Below are positions 10,020 through 18,834 of a stretch of DNA of 64,000 bases, one piece after another. Position 1 is the first letter of the stretch, and every line of letters starts with the position of its first letter. The position numbers and the translations under genes are program-made. Source of the DNA: an uncultured Kiloniellaceae bacterium (GTDB taxonomy: Bacteria > Pseudomonadota > Alphaproteobacteria > Kiloniellales > Kiloniellaceae); assembly GCA_947493695.1 (NCBI GenBank), contig CANLSF010000001.1, positions 1,116,001-1,180,000 of the forward strand. The letters are read 5' to 3'. The notes under the pieces were generated by a model, which saw only the letters and a program-made list of their open reading frames with translations, made no database searches and had not been told where the DNA came from.

Positions 10020-10077
10020 AAGACCGCCGGAGTCAACCGGCTGGCCCGTATAGTGCGTTTTGAAAGGACTTTAACAC

Positions 10078-11901
10078 ATGGCTGAAGCAGCCGTAGAACC
10101 CCAGACCCCCGCGAAGGAAAGCTTCGCCGCACTTCTCGAAGAATCTCTTGGCACGATCCCAAGCCTTGAGGGCACCGTTCTTAAAGGTACCATCGTCTCG
10201 ATGGACAGCGATTCCGTCATGGTCGACGTCGGCCTGAAGTCGGAAGGCCGCGTAGCCCTGAAAGAATTCTCGGAAGCCGGCAAGATCCCTGAGATGAAGG
10301 TCGGGGACGACGTCGAGGTTTACCTCGAGCGTATGGAAAACAAAAACGGCGAGGCAATGATCTCCCGTGAAAAAGCCAAGCGCGAAGAAGCCTGGACCCA
10401 GCTTGAGAAAGCCTTCAACGACAATGAGCGTGTGAACGGCGTTATCTTTGGCCGCGTCAAGGGTGGTTTCACTGTTGATCTTTCCGGCGCTGTGGCCTTC
10501 CTGCCCGGCAGCCAGGTCGACATTCGCCCGGTTCGCGACGTATCGCCCCTGATGGGCACCCCGCAGCCTTTCCAGATCCTGAAAATGGACCGTGCCCGTG
10601 GCAACATCGTTGTTTCACGTCGTGCCGTTCTCGAGGAGACTCGTGCCGAGCAGCGCTCGGAACTGGTCGCAAACCTCAAAGAAGGTCAGGTCCTGCAGGG
10701 TGTGGTCAAAAACATCACCGATTACGGCGCCTTCGTCGATCTCGGCGGTGTCGACGGCCTGCTGCACGTCACCGACATCTCCTGGAAGCGTATCAATCAC
10801 CCAACGGAAGCTCTGGCCATCGGTCAGCAGGTCGACGTTCAGGTTATCCGTTTCAACGCCGAAACCCAGCGCATCAGCCTGGGCATGAAGCAGCTTGAAG
10901 CTGATCCCTGGGAAGGTGTTTCGGCGAAGTACCCAATGGGTGCCAAGTTCGTTGGCCGCGTGACCAACATCACCGACTACGGCGCGTTCGTCGAGCTGGA
11001 GCCTGGTATCGAGGGTCTGGTCCACGTTTCCGAGATGAGCTGGACCAAGAAGAACATCCACCCTGGCAAGATCGTCTCGACCAGCCAGGAAGTCGAGGTC
11101 ATGGTTCTCGACGTGGACGAGCAGAAGCGCCGCATCAGTCTTGGTCTGAAGCAGTGCGGTTCCAACCCTTGGGACGCTTTCGTCGACAACTACCCGACGG
11201 GCAGCGAAATCGAAGGCGAGATCAAGAACATCACCGAGTTCGGTCTCTTCGTTGGCCTGCCTGGCGAAATCGACGGCATGGTTCACCTGTCCGATCTGGA
11301 CTGGAACCTGTCCGGTGAAGAAGCCGTCAAGGAGTACGAGAAGGGTGCGATGGTCAAGGTCAAGGTTCTCGATGTCGATGTCGACAAAGAGCGCATCAGC
11401 CTTGGTATCAAGCAGCTGTCCGATGATCCTTTCGCCGGTTCGACCCAGAACATCAAGAAGGGCGATGTGGTAACGGTTTCCGTTCACCAGATCACCGATG
11501 GCGGTATCGAAGTACAGCTCGCCGACGGCGCTCTGGGCTTTATCCGCAAGGCCGAACTTTCCCGCGATCGCAGCGAGCAGCGTCCGGACCGTTTTGCGGT
11601 TGGCGAAAAGGTCGACGCCAAGATCACCACGATCGACGGCAAGACCCGCAAGATCTCGCTGTCGATCAAGCAGCGTGAAGCCGAGGAAGAGAAGCAGGCA
11701 ATGGCGGATTACGGTTCGACCGAATCCGGCGCCAGCCTAGGTGATATCCTTGGTGCGGCTCTTTCGAAGGCGGCTGAGGGTCAGAAAGAAGACGAGCCTA
11801 AGCCGGCTAAAAAGGCTGCTGCCAAGTCAAAAGCTGCTGACGCTGATGCTGAAGAAGCACCCGCTGAAGCTGCAGAGGCGGAAGACGGCGACAAGGCCTG
11901 A
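10078..11901 (+). CDS. rpsA: 30S ribosomal protein S1
   Basis: 607 residues. It binds mRNA and helps bring it to the 30S subunit. Six S1 (OB-fold) repeats run from about residue 35 to 535; the best conserved start VVKNITDYGAFVDL, VTNITDYGAFVEL and IKNITEFGLFVGL, each ending with a VLDVD or ISLG block. The C-terminal tail (from about 545) is charged and rich in Lys, Ala and Glu. The start has an AAAGGAC ribosome-binding site. A strong terminator follows 40 bp after the stop. The length is slightly above that of E. coli S1 because of the tail. Confidence 0.98.
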   Translation: MAEAAVEPQTPAKESFAALLEESLGTIPSLEGTVLKGTIVSMDSDSVMVDVGLKSEGRVALKEFSEAGKIPEMKVGDDVEVYLERMENKNGEAMISREKAKREEAWTQLEKAFNDNERVNGVIFGRVKGGFTVDLSGAVAFLPGSQVDIRPVRDVSPLMGTPQPFQILKMDRARGNIVVSRRAVLEETRAEQRSELVANLKEGQVLQGVVKNITDYGAFVDLGGVDGLLHVTDISWKRINHPTEALAIGQQVDVQVIRFNAETQRISLGMKQLEADPWEGVSAKYPMGAKFVGRVTNITDYGAFVELEPGIEGLVHVSEMSWTKKNIHPGKIVSTSQEVEVMVLDVDEQKRRISLGLKQCGSNPWDAFVDNYPTGSEIEGEIKNITEFGLFVGLPGEIDGMVHLSDLDWNLSGEEAVKEYEKGAMVKVKVLDVDVDKERISLGIKQLSDDPFAGSTQNIKKGDVVTVSVHQITDGGIEVQLADGALGFIRKAELSRDRSEQRPDRFAVGEKVDAKITTIDGKTRKISLSIKQREAEEEKQAMADYGSTESGASLGDILGAALSKAAEGQKEDEPKPAKKAAAKSKAADADAEEAPAEAAEAEDGDKA

Positions 11902-11941
11902 TTACCTTGATCCGGCGCATCTGCGCCAAGATCTGACAAAG

Positions 11942-11975
11942 CGGCCCGGCAAGTTTGCCGGGCCGTTTCTGTTTA
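11942..11975 (+). terminator. Rho-independent terminator of the aroA-cmk-rpsA unit
   Basis: CGGCCCGGCAA and TTGCCGGGCCG form a near-perfect 10-11 bp stem around a very short loop, followed by TTTCTGTTTA. It starts 41 bp past the rpsA stop. Confidence 0.9.
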
Positions 11976-12233
11976 AAGTGAATGCATAGTTAACCGCGTT
12001 GTTAAAAAAACCTTTGATCTTAGTGGGTTACACTTGACGCCTTAGCATCGCTCTGGCACCCTTTGGGGTAATGATAATACGCCAAGGCGGTTTCCCTGCG
12101 TTTGTTGCTTCTCTGTAATTGGAAACAGCAAACGAAAAACAAGACTTTGGCGAATGAACAGATAAATGGGGCGTTGAGACTTTGACCAACTCAAGGTCTT
12201 TGTACGCATGGCTTGCCAGGGGGAAGGGGCATT

Positions 12234-12518
12234 ATGACAAAGTCGGAGCTCATTCAGCATATAGCGGAACTGAATCCACATCTTTATCATCGCGATGTGG
12301 AACGGATCGTTACGACTATTTTTGACGAAATTTCTGAAGCCCTGGCGCGTGGCGACCGGGTCGAACTGCGCGGTTTCGGGGCCTTTTCGGTTAAACACAG
12401 AGAAGCCAGAGTCGGTCGCAATCCTCGTACCGGCGATGCTGTCAGTGTTTCTGAAAAGCACATCCCGTTCTTTAAGACCGGTAAGCAGCTGCGCGAACGT
12501 CTGAACGGCGACTCCTGA
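12234..12518 (+). CDS. ihfB: Integration host factor subunit beta
   Basis: 94 residues from ATG 12234, chosen because GGGGGAAGGGG lies just upstream and [15 protein letters not shown] matches the family N-terminus. An in-frame upstream start at 12213 would add an atypical extension. It is a DNA-bending HU/IHF fold; the arm motif [20 protein letters not shown] is typical and KAH-like [15 protein letters not shown] closes the protein. It would pair with an IHF alpha encoded elsewhere. The LapA-domain and pyrF genes follow, an order seen in other alphaproteobacteria. Confidence 0.95.
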   Translation: MTKSELIQHIAELNPHLYHRDVERIVTTIFDEISEALARGDRVELRGFGAFSVKHREARVGRNPRTGDAVSVSEKHIPFFKTGKQLRERLNGDS

Positions 12519-12534
12519 GTCTTCGCAGACTACT

Positions 12535-12670
12535 GGATCGGGTCATGTTCTGACGGAGCCGCTTCGTGGCGTCGCCAGAGTGCTGTATCCGATCCATCTA
12601 AACAGTTAGAGCAGAGTCACCGGTGCGACAGATCGCTTTTGGCGATTCTTTCCAAGCCTGATCTGCTTTG
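12535..12670. repeat. Dispersed palindromic intergenic repeat, copy A
   Basis: The core 12608-12670 begins AGAGCAGA and ends with TCTGCTTT. It contains a central hairpin made from CAGATCGC and GGCGATTCT halves. A second inverted repeat, GGATCGG (12535-12541) with CCGATCC (12589-12595), sits directly before it. Related copies are at 24138-24201 and 51728-51852. It lies between ihfB and the LapA gene. Confidence 0.75.
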
Positions 12671-12934
12671 GGGGTTCCTGGATTTTTTTGTATTTGCCGA
12701 GTTTTCTGTTCGGCGAAGGCTAGTGCTTGTGCTGCTTCCATCGCCGGCCTCTGCTGTGTTAGAATGTGGGGGTGGCCGATATGATTGAATGGCTTTGTTC
12801 GTGTCGGCCTGCGAGCAGACTTGGATTTGACGAGATCACCTCAGGTGATCTGGCACTCAGGTAAATCTGTTCAGACCATAGGACATGGAGTGATTGCTGC
12901 ATTCACTCCTCTCGGAAACATCAGTGAGCCGAAT

Positions 12935-13372
12935 GTGAAGTATATCTCCTGGATCATTACACTGCCCATCACAGTGATCGTGGTGATTTTCGCGATCAGC
13001 AACCTCAATGCCATTTCCGTCGCATTTTGGCCGTTTGAGGGAACCTTCTCCCTGCCGCTCTATATTGCGGTGCTCACAACATTTGTCATTGGATTCGTTT
13101 GTGGCGGGATGGTGCTTTGGTTCTCCGCCGGAAAGATTCGCCGCCGGGCTCGTAAATTTGAATACGAAGCCGTTGGTCTCAAGCGTGAAATTTCCAGCCT
13201 CAAACAGCAGGTATCGCAACAGGCAGCGAAAGATGCGCATAGGGCCAGCGCAGGATCTTCAAGCGGGCAGCTGCAGATTGGATCGCCGACGCAAAACGCC
13301 TCGTCGCAGGCCAATCAGGTGCAGCTTGGGGGGACACCAGGCGGAGCGCCCACCCGCTTGACAGGCACCTGA
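12935..13372 (+). CDS. LapA-domain (DUF1049) membrane protein
   Basis: 145 residues from GTG 12935. This start is chosen because GTGAG lies just upstream and the product begins KYISWIITLPITVIVVIFAISN, the expected first membrane helix; a longer reading from 12785 would add an unconvincing prefix. Two membrane helices (residues about 4-22 and 40-62) surround the LapA motif FAISNLNAISVAFWPFEG. A coiled coil (VGLKREISSLKQQVSQQ) and a Ser/Gln/Gly-rich tail follow. LapA proteins in E. coli help regulate lipopolysaccharide synthesis; the role here is inferred from family only. Confidence 0.85.
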   Translation: MKYISWIITLPITVIVVIFAISNLNAISVAFWPFEGTFSLPLYIAVLTTFVIGFVCGGMVLWFSAGKIRRRARKFEYEAVGLKREISSLKQQVSQQAAKDAHRASAGSSSGQLQIGSPTQNASSQANQVQLGGTPGGAPTRLTGT

Positions 13373-13629
13373 GCGTTACACTGAGAGACCTGGACTTCGA
13401 ACCAGGCTGTCGGTCCGAAATTCCATATTCCCAGTTCCGGCATTGCAGTCACGAACAAAAGTGTCTGCGCGGCATTGTCCGTCTTTACCCGGCCAATTGC
13501 CACGGGCCTTCACGGTCGGGAGTTGCGTTGTATGCGCAGTTGTGCGTGCAGGAAAAATTCGTCAGAACCTTTGTCAGCCGACGCGGTAACTGCCTGCGCC
13601 GATCAACCGAGCCGAGAGGAAAGCCGAAC

Positions 13630-14343
13630 ATGGATCCAAAAGACCGTATTCTTGTAGGTATCGACACACCTGATTTACAGCGCGCCGAGAAAATCGTGCG
13701 CAGTGTTGCCGGCAGGGTCGGCGGTGTCAAAATCGGCAAGGAGTTCTTTACGGCGCAGGGACCGGATAAGGTTCGTCAAATTGTCGGCGATCAGAAGCTG
13801 TTTCTGGATCTGAAATTCCATGACATCCCCAATACAGTAGCCGGTGCACTTCGATCATCCCTTGGCATGAAGCCCGCGATCGTGAATGTGCATGCTTCAG
13901 GGGGGCGGGCGATGATGAAAGCCGCCGCGCAGGCGGCGCAGGAAGAAGCCGACAAGCTTGGCGTTGCAAAGCCGCTGGTGATCGGCGTGACGGTCCTGAC
14001 CAGTCTCGATGACGAGGATCTGGCGTCTGTCAGTCAACAGGGGCCTGCTGCAGCCCAGGTCGAACGACTTGCCGCTCTCGCACAATCATGCGGTTTGGAT
14101 GGCGTGGTCTGTTCCCCGCACGAGATCGCTGCGCTGCGCAGGCTGTGCGGACCTGATTTTAAACTTGTCGTGCCGGGTATTCGTCCGACCTGGGCTCCTG
14201 TCGGTGATCAGAAACGAATCATGACACCGGCAGAAGCTGTTGCAGAAGGGGCTGATTACATCGTGATCGGACGCCCCATTAATGCGGCTTCCGATCCCGC
14301 CGAGGCAGCGGATAGAATCGCGGAAGAACTTTCTGCGCGCTGA
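13630..14343 (+). CDS. pyrF: Orotidine-5'-phosphate decarboxylase
   Basis: 237 residues from ATG 13630, which has GAGAGGAA upstream; an earlier in-frame start at 13528 adds residues not typical of the family. It makes UMP in pyrimidine synthesis. Visible motifs are ILVGIDTPDLQRAEKIV, GGVKIGKEFF, the catalytic LFLDLKFHDIPNTV (the D-x-K-x-x-D pattern) and VVPGIRPTWAPVGDQKRIMT, then GADYIVIGRPI for phosphate binding. Length is standard. Confidence 0.97.
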   Translation: MDPKDRILVGIDTPDLQRAEKIVRSVAGRVGGVKIGKEFFTAQGPDKVRQIVGDQKLFLDLKFHDIPNTVAGALRSSLGMKPAIVNVHASGGRAMMKAAAQAAQEEADKLGVAKPLVIGVTVLTSLDDEDLASVSQQGPAAAQVERLAALAQSCGLDGVVCSPHEIAALRRLCGPDFKLVVPGIRPTWAPVGDQKRIMTPAEAVAEGADYIVIGRPINAASDPAEAADRIAEELSAR

Positions 14344-14410
14344 CCCTTTCGGGCAGATGGGTTATTCTTCTCAAACTCTGTGGGAGTGAGCTTGCCGGAG
14401 ATGACGTGTA

Positions 14411-15280
14411 GTGACGGGTGACGAACAAACTGCTGGGAGTGAACGGAGATTTCCGCTCCTGGCTCTTGTTCGCGCGTCATACAATTTTGTATTCGAATAC
14501 AAGACGCTCCTGCCCTTCGTGCTGCTTCAGCCCGCCCTGATTTACCTTGGGTTTTCGCTGCTTCTGGATATAGGCGGCTTTGAAACCTCCGGCGAGGAGA
14601 GTTTCGGTCGCGATCTGCAGGGACATGTAAGCTTTTCGGTTAACGGTGTAGCCTTGATGCTGGTTCTGTTCGCGCCGGCATCGCTGCTTTTTGTTGCCTG
14701 GCATCGGGTCATCCTGCTTGCGGGCGCAGGTGGCCCGCCGCGATGGTTTTACGCACCGCGTAAAAGACACTGGAAGTATTTCGGTTACATGTCGGCTGGT
14801 TTGTTCGCCGGTATGTTCTCGCTTGTTTTCAGCGCAATTGCCGCGACGGTGATTATGGCGTTTCTAGCGAGCCTGGCCGGATTTCTGGCGTTGATTTTGT
14901 ACTATCTCTTCATGGCGACGCTTCCTGCCGCTTATGTAATTCTTTTCGTGAGATTCTCATTCATTTTCCCGGCCATTGCGGTTGACGAAGCGCTTGGTCT
15001 TTCCGATGCATGGTACCAGACCACGTCCATCACCTGGCCCCTATCCGTCGGTTTCCTGCTGTGTTTTCTGCCGGGTATTCTTCTGCTCCTTGCAATGAAT
15101 GTGACTTTCTTCGATGTGATAAAAGGATCGGGTGGCGTGCCGATATGGCTTGAAGCAGCTAATCTCTTCGTGTTGTCCTACAGTAGTCTTGTCGCCGCGA
15201 CCTTTATCAGCTTCAGTTTTCAGTCGGCGACAGGCTGGCTTGCTCCGCATCAACGTAACTCCGCACAGGACCAGAATTGA
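14411..15280 (+). CDS. Polytopic membrane protein of unknown function, paralogue 1 of 3
   Basis: 289 residues starting at GTG 14411. About six hydrophobic segments are visible. It shares four conserved blocks with the next two genes: LFVAWHRVILL, PPRWFYAPRKRHWKYF, RFSFIFPAIAVDEALGLSDAW, and a C-terminal ATGWL. The charged Asp-Glu after the fourth or fifth helix and the Trp-His-Arg block look like functional residues. I do not recognise the family; an export, lipid-related or scaffold role would be a guess. It ends in a TTGA overlap with the next gene, so the three genes form one transcription unit. Confidence 0.8.
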   Translation: MTGDEQTAGSERRFPLLALVRASYNFVFEYKTLLPFVLLQPALIYLGFSLLLDIGGFETSGEESFGRDLQGHVSFSVNGVALMLVLFAPASLLFVAWHRVILLAGAGGPPRWFYAPRKRHWKYFGYMSAGLFAGMFSLVFSAIAATVIMAFLASLAGFLALILYYLFMATLPAAYVILFVRFSFIFPAIAVDEALGLSDAWYQTTSITWPLSVGFLLCFLPGILLLLAMNVTFFDVIKGSGGVPIWLEAANLFVLSYSSLVAATFISFSFQSATGWLAPHQRNSAQDQN

Positions 15281-16158
15281 CTTCAACAACTCTCCCGCCC
15301 GCGCCGACACCCGGATCCTTAGATCTCATGGACACGGTCGGGAACGCCTTTACGTTCATATTCAAAAATATCCGCTTCGTTCCTGCGGCGATGTGCCTAC
15401 CCTTTGTGATCGATTTGCTTTTGCGTCTCGCGATCGATTTCGGCCCGGCTGTTGACGTTTCGCTTGATGAAGAAACCCTGAAGCAGTGGCCGCCGGATAG
15501 CGCGACGGTAAAGCTTGTTCTCTACGGATTGTTGATTACAGCGGCTCAGATTTTCTCAATATGTCTCTTGTTCATTGCATGGTACCGATTGGTTCTGCTC
15601 GGGCCGGAGCACGCGGCGCCAAGGTATTTGTATCCGATCGAATCCCGGCACTGGCGCGTTTTTGCCTGCAGTTGCGGTATTGGCATTCTTATTACTCTTG
15701 TTTCCGCCGTCTTGGTGCTTCCCGTTTTTGTTCTCATGAGTTTTGCAAGCCAGTTCGCTCTGATGCACATTCTTCTGCTGCCGGTGTTGTTTTTTCTTTG
15801 GTTTATCCTTCCGCTCCGATTCTCTTTCGTTTTCCCTGCGCTGGCGGTTGACGAGCGATATGGCCTGGCAGAGTCCTGGCGGCATACGAAGAAGCGGACG
15901 CTGGTTCTGCTGGGAGGAAGCATTCTCTGCATTCTGCCTGCTTCCATACTGGGCGGGATCCTCGGGGCTGATACCGCGATAAGCATTGGGGTCACCACAA
16001 CCGAGATTGCTGCTGACGGCGGCAGTCTTCTGCCGCCGATCGCCAGTGAGATTGTTTCCTATCTCGCCGGAACCTTTAATACGTTGGTTCTGGCCGGTTT
16101 TATCGCCATGGTCTTCAGGGTGTCGACTGGATGGGTTGCCGAGGCGCCCGTCCCATGA
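15277..16158 (+). CDS. Polytopic membrane protein of unknown function, paralogue 2 of 3
   Basis: 293 residues if read from TTG 15277 in the TTGA overlap; ATG 15330 (MDTVGNAF) is an alternative that removes 18 residues. Blocks shared with its neighbours are LFIAWYRLVLLGPEHAAPRY, ESRHWRVF, RFSFVFPALAVDERYGLAES and VSTGWVAEAP. About six membrane segments are visible. The loop between segments one and two is longer (PAVDVSLDEETLKQWPPDS). Its stop overlaps the next start as ATGA. The function is unknown. Confidence 0.8.
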   Translation: MTSTTLPPAPTPGSLDLMDTVGNAFTFIFKNIRFVPAAMCLPFVIDLLLRLAIDFGPAVDVSLDEETLKQWPPDSATVKLVLYGLLITAAQIFSICLLFIAWYRLVLLGPEHAAPRYLYPIESRHWRVFACSCGIGILITLVSAVLVLPVFVLMSFASQFALMHILLLPVLFFLWFILPLRFSFVFPALAVDERYGLAESWRHTKKRTLVLLGGSILCILPASILGGILGADTAISIGVTTTEIAADGGSLLPPIASEIVSYLAGTFNTLVLAGFIAMVFRVSTGWVAEAPVP

Positions 16159-16991
16159 GCAGCCCCTCCTCTCCACCGGTGAGTTCTGTTCCCGCGCTGC
16201 CCCTGATCGCGAGCGTGAGGCGGTCTTATCAACTCGTTTTTGCAAACCTCTGGGCCGTACCCGCGGCGGTATTTCTGCCGGTCACCCTCTATCTGATCTG
16301 GTATCTTCTTCTGAAATACACCAGCTTCGGCAGTCAATTTGTGGGCGTCGGCCAACGGATTTCTGCCGCTCAAGTCCTCTTGTCATTCTTTATTTTATTT
16401 GTGCAGATGTTTGCAGCGACCCTGCTTTATGTCGCGTGGCATCGACTGGTGCTCTTGGGGCCTGTGGTCGGGCGTCCGAGATTCCTTTACCCCATCAGGC
16501 GTCGGCACATCCGATTTTTCAGCTATTTTCTGCTCGTAACTTTGCTGGCTGGGATTACGCTCGGGCTTTTGATGCTCATTCTAGGACGAGCGCTTCCGTC
16601 GTGGGCGACGGCGCTTTTTCTCCCGGGCGCGTACATCACGCTCATGTTGAAGTTTTACTTTGTTTTTCCCGCGATATCTGTCGATGAAGACTACGGTTTA
16701 AGAAATGCCTGGAGGCAGTCTTTCGGATGGGAGCCCCGTCTCATCACCGGATTCCTCCTATGCATCCTTCCCTCGCTTTTGCTTGCGCTGGCCGTCAATT
16801 GGGAAACCTATACGCAACTCTTCACAACCGGTCGGGCTGTGATATCGCCGAATCCTTTTGTGGTTGAGGCGCTGGTTTCCATCTTCAGCATTCTGAACAC
16901 GCTGGTCGCAGTTACGTTTTTATCCTTTGCCTTCAGAACCTGCACCGGATGGTATCCTGCCGAGCCTCCCGGACAGACGGGGCAAAGCTAG
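16155..16991 (+). CDS. Polytopic membrane protein of unknown function, paralogue 3 of 3
   Basis: 278 residues from ATG 16155, chosen because it overlaps the previous stop (ATGA); an upstream in-frame start at 16131 lies inside the previous gene. Blocks shared with the other two are LYVAWHRLVLLGPVVGRPRF, RRRHIRFF, KFYFVFPAISVDEDYGLRNA and RTCTGWYPAEP. The product is hydrophobic with about six membrane segments. It ends 13 bp before the convergent VanZ-like gene. It is about as far from paralogues 1 and 2 as they are from each other, so the triplication is old. Confidence 0.8.
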   Translation: MSSPSSPPVSSVPALPLIASVRRSYQLVFANLWAVPAAVFLPVTLYLIWYLLLKYTSFGSQFVGVGQRISAAQVLLSFFILFVQMFAATLLYVAWHRLVLLGPVVGRPRFLYPIRRRHIRFFSYFLLVTLLAGITLGLLMLILGRALPSWATALFLPGAYITLMLKFYFVFPAISVDEDYGLRNAWRQSFGWEPRLITGFLLCILPSLLLALAVNWETYTQLFTTGRAVISPNPFVVEALVSIFSILNTLVAVTFLSFAFRTCTGWYPAEPPGQTGQS

Positions 16992-17004
16992 AAAACGCCC
17001 GGGT

Positions 17005-18600
17005 TCACGAGTTGGCTTCGTATTCCAGGTCCGAGAAAAAGCGGTCGATAATTCTGCGCACCAGACGAGATACAGTGCTGCCGGTTTCCGATGAGAGTTC
17101 CTTCAGAGTGTCGTATTGCGTCGGGTGCAGTTCGATATCCCATGCCAGCCAGCTGCTGGACTCGTTTTCGCGCGTGGTCAGCCCGGACGCACCGCCTTTC
17201 AGGATCAGCTCACCAAGTCTGTGCCTGACGTGGGCCGGGGTCGGGGCATCCTGACCGGCTTCGGCGATTGTATCGCCGACGATCTTGCGGCTGGCTTCCG
17301 AGACCGAGACGTTCATTTCCTTCGCGAGCAGCTCTAAGAGCTCCGCCTGACTGGTATTAAGATTCACCCGGCTCGTTACCCAGCGCGGTGATCTATCTCG
17401 ATCTCCTGATCGATCGTTATGCTGCAGACTTCTGCGCTGCGGACTGCTATGGCCTTGCGTCTGAGTTTGGGACCCATTGCGGCTCATACTCTCAACCGCG
17501 AAGATGGCAACAGCAGCGAAGATCACCAGAAGAGGGCCGGTGATCTCGGGCGTGTGGTTGACCACATAGGTTTGCGCGAACTCGATGCCTGCAACCCAGG
17601 CTGTGGCGGCCAAAAGGCTGATCCAGCCGCCCGCGCCCATACGCAGCAGCAGATATACGATGCTGCCGTATGCGAAGACCTTTTCGGCCGCGGATTGCGC
17701 ATTGACGAACATGGACCCGCCCAGGAAGCCCTGAAACGGCAGCCAATTGAAGGCGATGGGCTCGACCCGAAGAATAAAGGGCGCCAGATCGCTCCAGGCG
17801 AGCGAGACGAGAAGGCAAAGAAGAAGAGGTAGTTCCACCTTGCGCAGGCGGCTGAAAACGGCCCAGTGAAGGATGATGGCAATGATCCCACCGGCGACGT
17901 TCGAGGGCGTAAGCACATTGAATACAATCAGGATTTCCAGACCGAAGGTCCCAAACACCAGCAGCGGCAGGAGGCGCCCCAGGCGTTTCCCGCGCAGTCC
18001 CAGGTCCATCAGGTAGCCCACCACCAGCCAGGCGACGGCGGTATAGGCAACACTGGGCAGGCTCAGGTTTCCAATTTCGAGCAACGGCTTGACGGAATCT
18101 TTGATCGACTGGAAATCGATGGAGGGGACAAAGGGGATCAGCCGGTACGCCATCCAGCTGCCGATCAGGATCCAGGGCACCAGTTGCAAGCCTGATGCCT
18201 GGTCAGCGGCCCGACGGATGAAATGCCGCGATGGAATGCCCAGGACAGCTCCGACGATGATCCCCAGCAGGTTCCAGATCACATCCTGAAGATTCTCGTC
18301 GCGCGTGGGCAGATAAAGCTGTGCGACCTGCAGCAAAAAGGCGAAAATTACACCGACAACGCACACGAAGATAAACTGCCGAATCACACCTCTTTGAGGG
18401 CCTGCCGCCAGGATCCCAAGGTATCCGAAGGGCAGAAAGAGCACGACATTGCCCAGGATGTCGCCACGGCTGGTTTCCCGGCAACAGGTATCGACAAAGG
18501 CCTGCCATGCTGCGGGATCAAGCGTTTGAAACTGAAAGTCGAAGGGGTAGATCGACCCATAGGCAGCAATCGCTGCAAACCCTAACCAAAGCTTATTCAT
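17005..18600 (-). CDS. VanZ-like membrane protein with C-terminal tandem ribbon-helix-helix-like motifs
   Basis: 531 residues from ATG 18600 (MNKLWLGFAAIAAYGSIYPF); an in-frame start at 18672 is possible but its extension looks non-coding. The N-terminal 150 residues match the VanZ pattern: DILGNVVLFLPFGYLG, then LYLPTRDENLQDVIWNLLG. Several more membrane helices follow, with a second weaker VanZ-like half (WVAGIEFAQTYVVNHTPEIT). After a low-complexity linker near residue 390-405, residues 411-447 and 488-524 carry two similar 37-residue motifs with the spacing of ribbon-helix-helix domains (RVNLNTSQAELLELLAKE; DIELHPTQYDTLKELSSE, each ending in a V-S-x-x-x-R-x-I pattern). The VanZ family has a role in glycopeptide tolerance in a few bacteria; the function here is unknown. 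Confidence 0.78.
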   Translation of the reverse strand: MNKLWLGFAAIAAYGSIYPFDFQFQTLDPAAWQAFVDTCCRETSRGDILGNVVLFLPFGYLGILAAGPQRGVIRQFIFVCVVGVIFAFLLQVAQLYLPTRDENLQDVIWNLLGIIVGAVLGIPSRHFIRRAADQASGLQLVPWILIGSWMAYRLIPFVPSIDFQSIKDSVKPLLEIGNLSLPSVAYTAVAWLVVGYLMDLGLRGKRLGRLLPLLVFGTFGLEILIVFNVLTPSNVAGGIIAIILHWAVFSRLRKVELPLLLCLLVSLAWSDLAPFILRVEPIAFNWLPFQGFLGGSMFVNAQSAAEKVFAYGSIVYLLLRMGAGGWISLLAATAWVAGIEFAQTYVVNHTPEITGPLLVIFAAVAIFAVESMSRNGSQTQTQGHSSPQRRSLQHNDRSGDRDRSPRWVTSRVNLNTSQAELLELLAKEMNVSVSEASRKIVGDTIAEAGQDAPTPAHVRHRLGELILKGGASGLTTRENESSSWLAWDIELHPTQYDTLKELSSETGSTVSRLVRRIIDRFFSDLEYEANS

Positions 18601-18834
18601 ATGCGGATATGCGACAAATCTATTCAAATGGAGCGAGGGTTTCCGTTGGACCGCGTGGCAGTGCGTTCCCAAAATCGCCTCTGTTTGTAATCCAATAATG
18701 CTAGCGCATTCTTACGGTGCCGCATTCGAATTTTTTAAAGGGCTGGAATTTATTCAGTTTCGCAGCCGTGGTAAGGCAGGCACCAGCGCAAAAAACCAGG
18801 TGCATAGCATGTCGTGACCCTCTAAAACCGAGCA

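Noticed and set aside
11992-12007. TTAA-N8-TTAA before ihfB as a CtrA box
   Set aside because: The spacer is 8 bp instead of 7, and the region is a simple A/T-rich stretch after a terminator.
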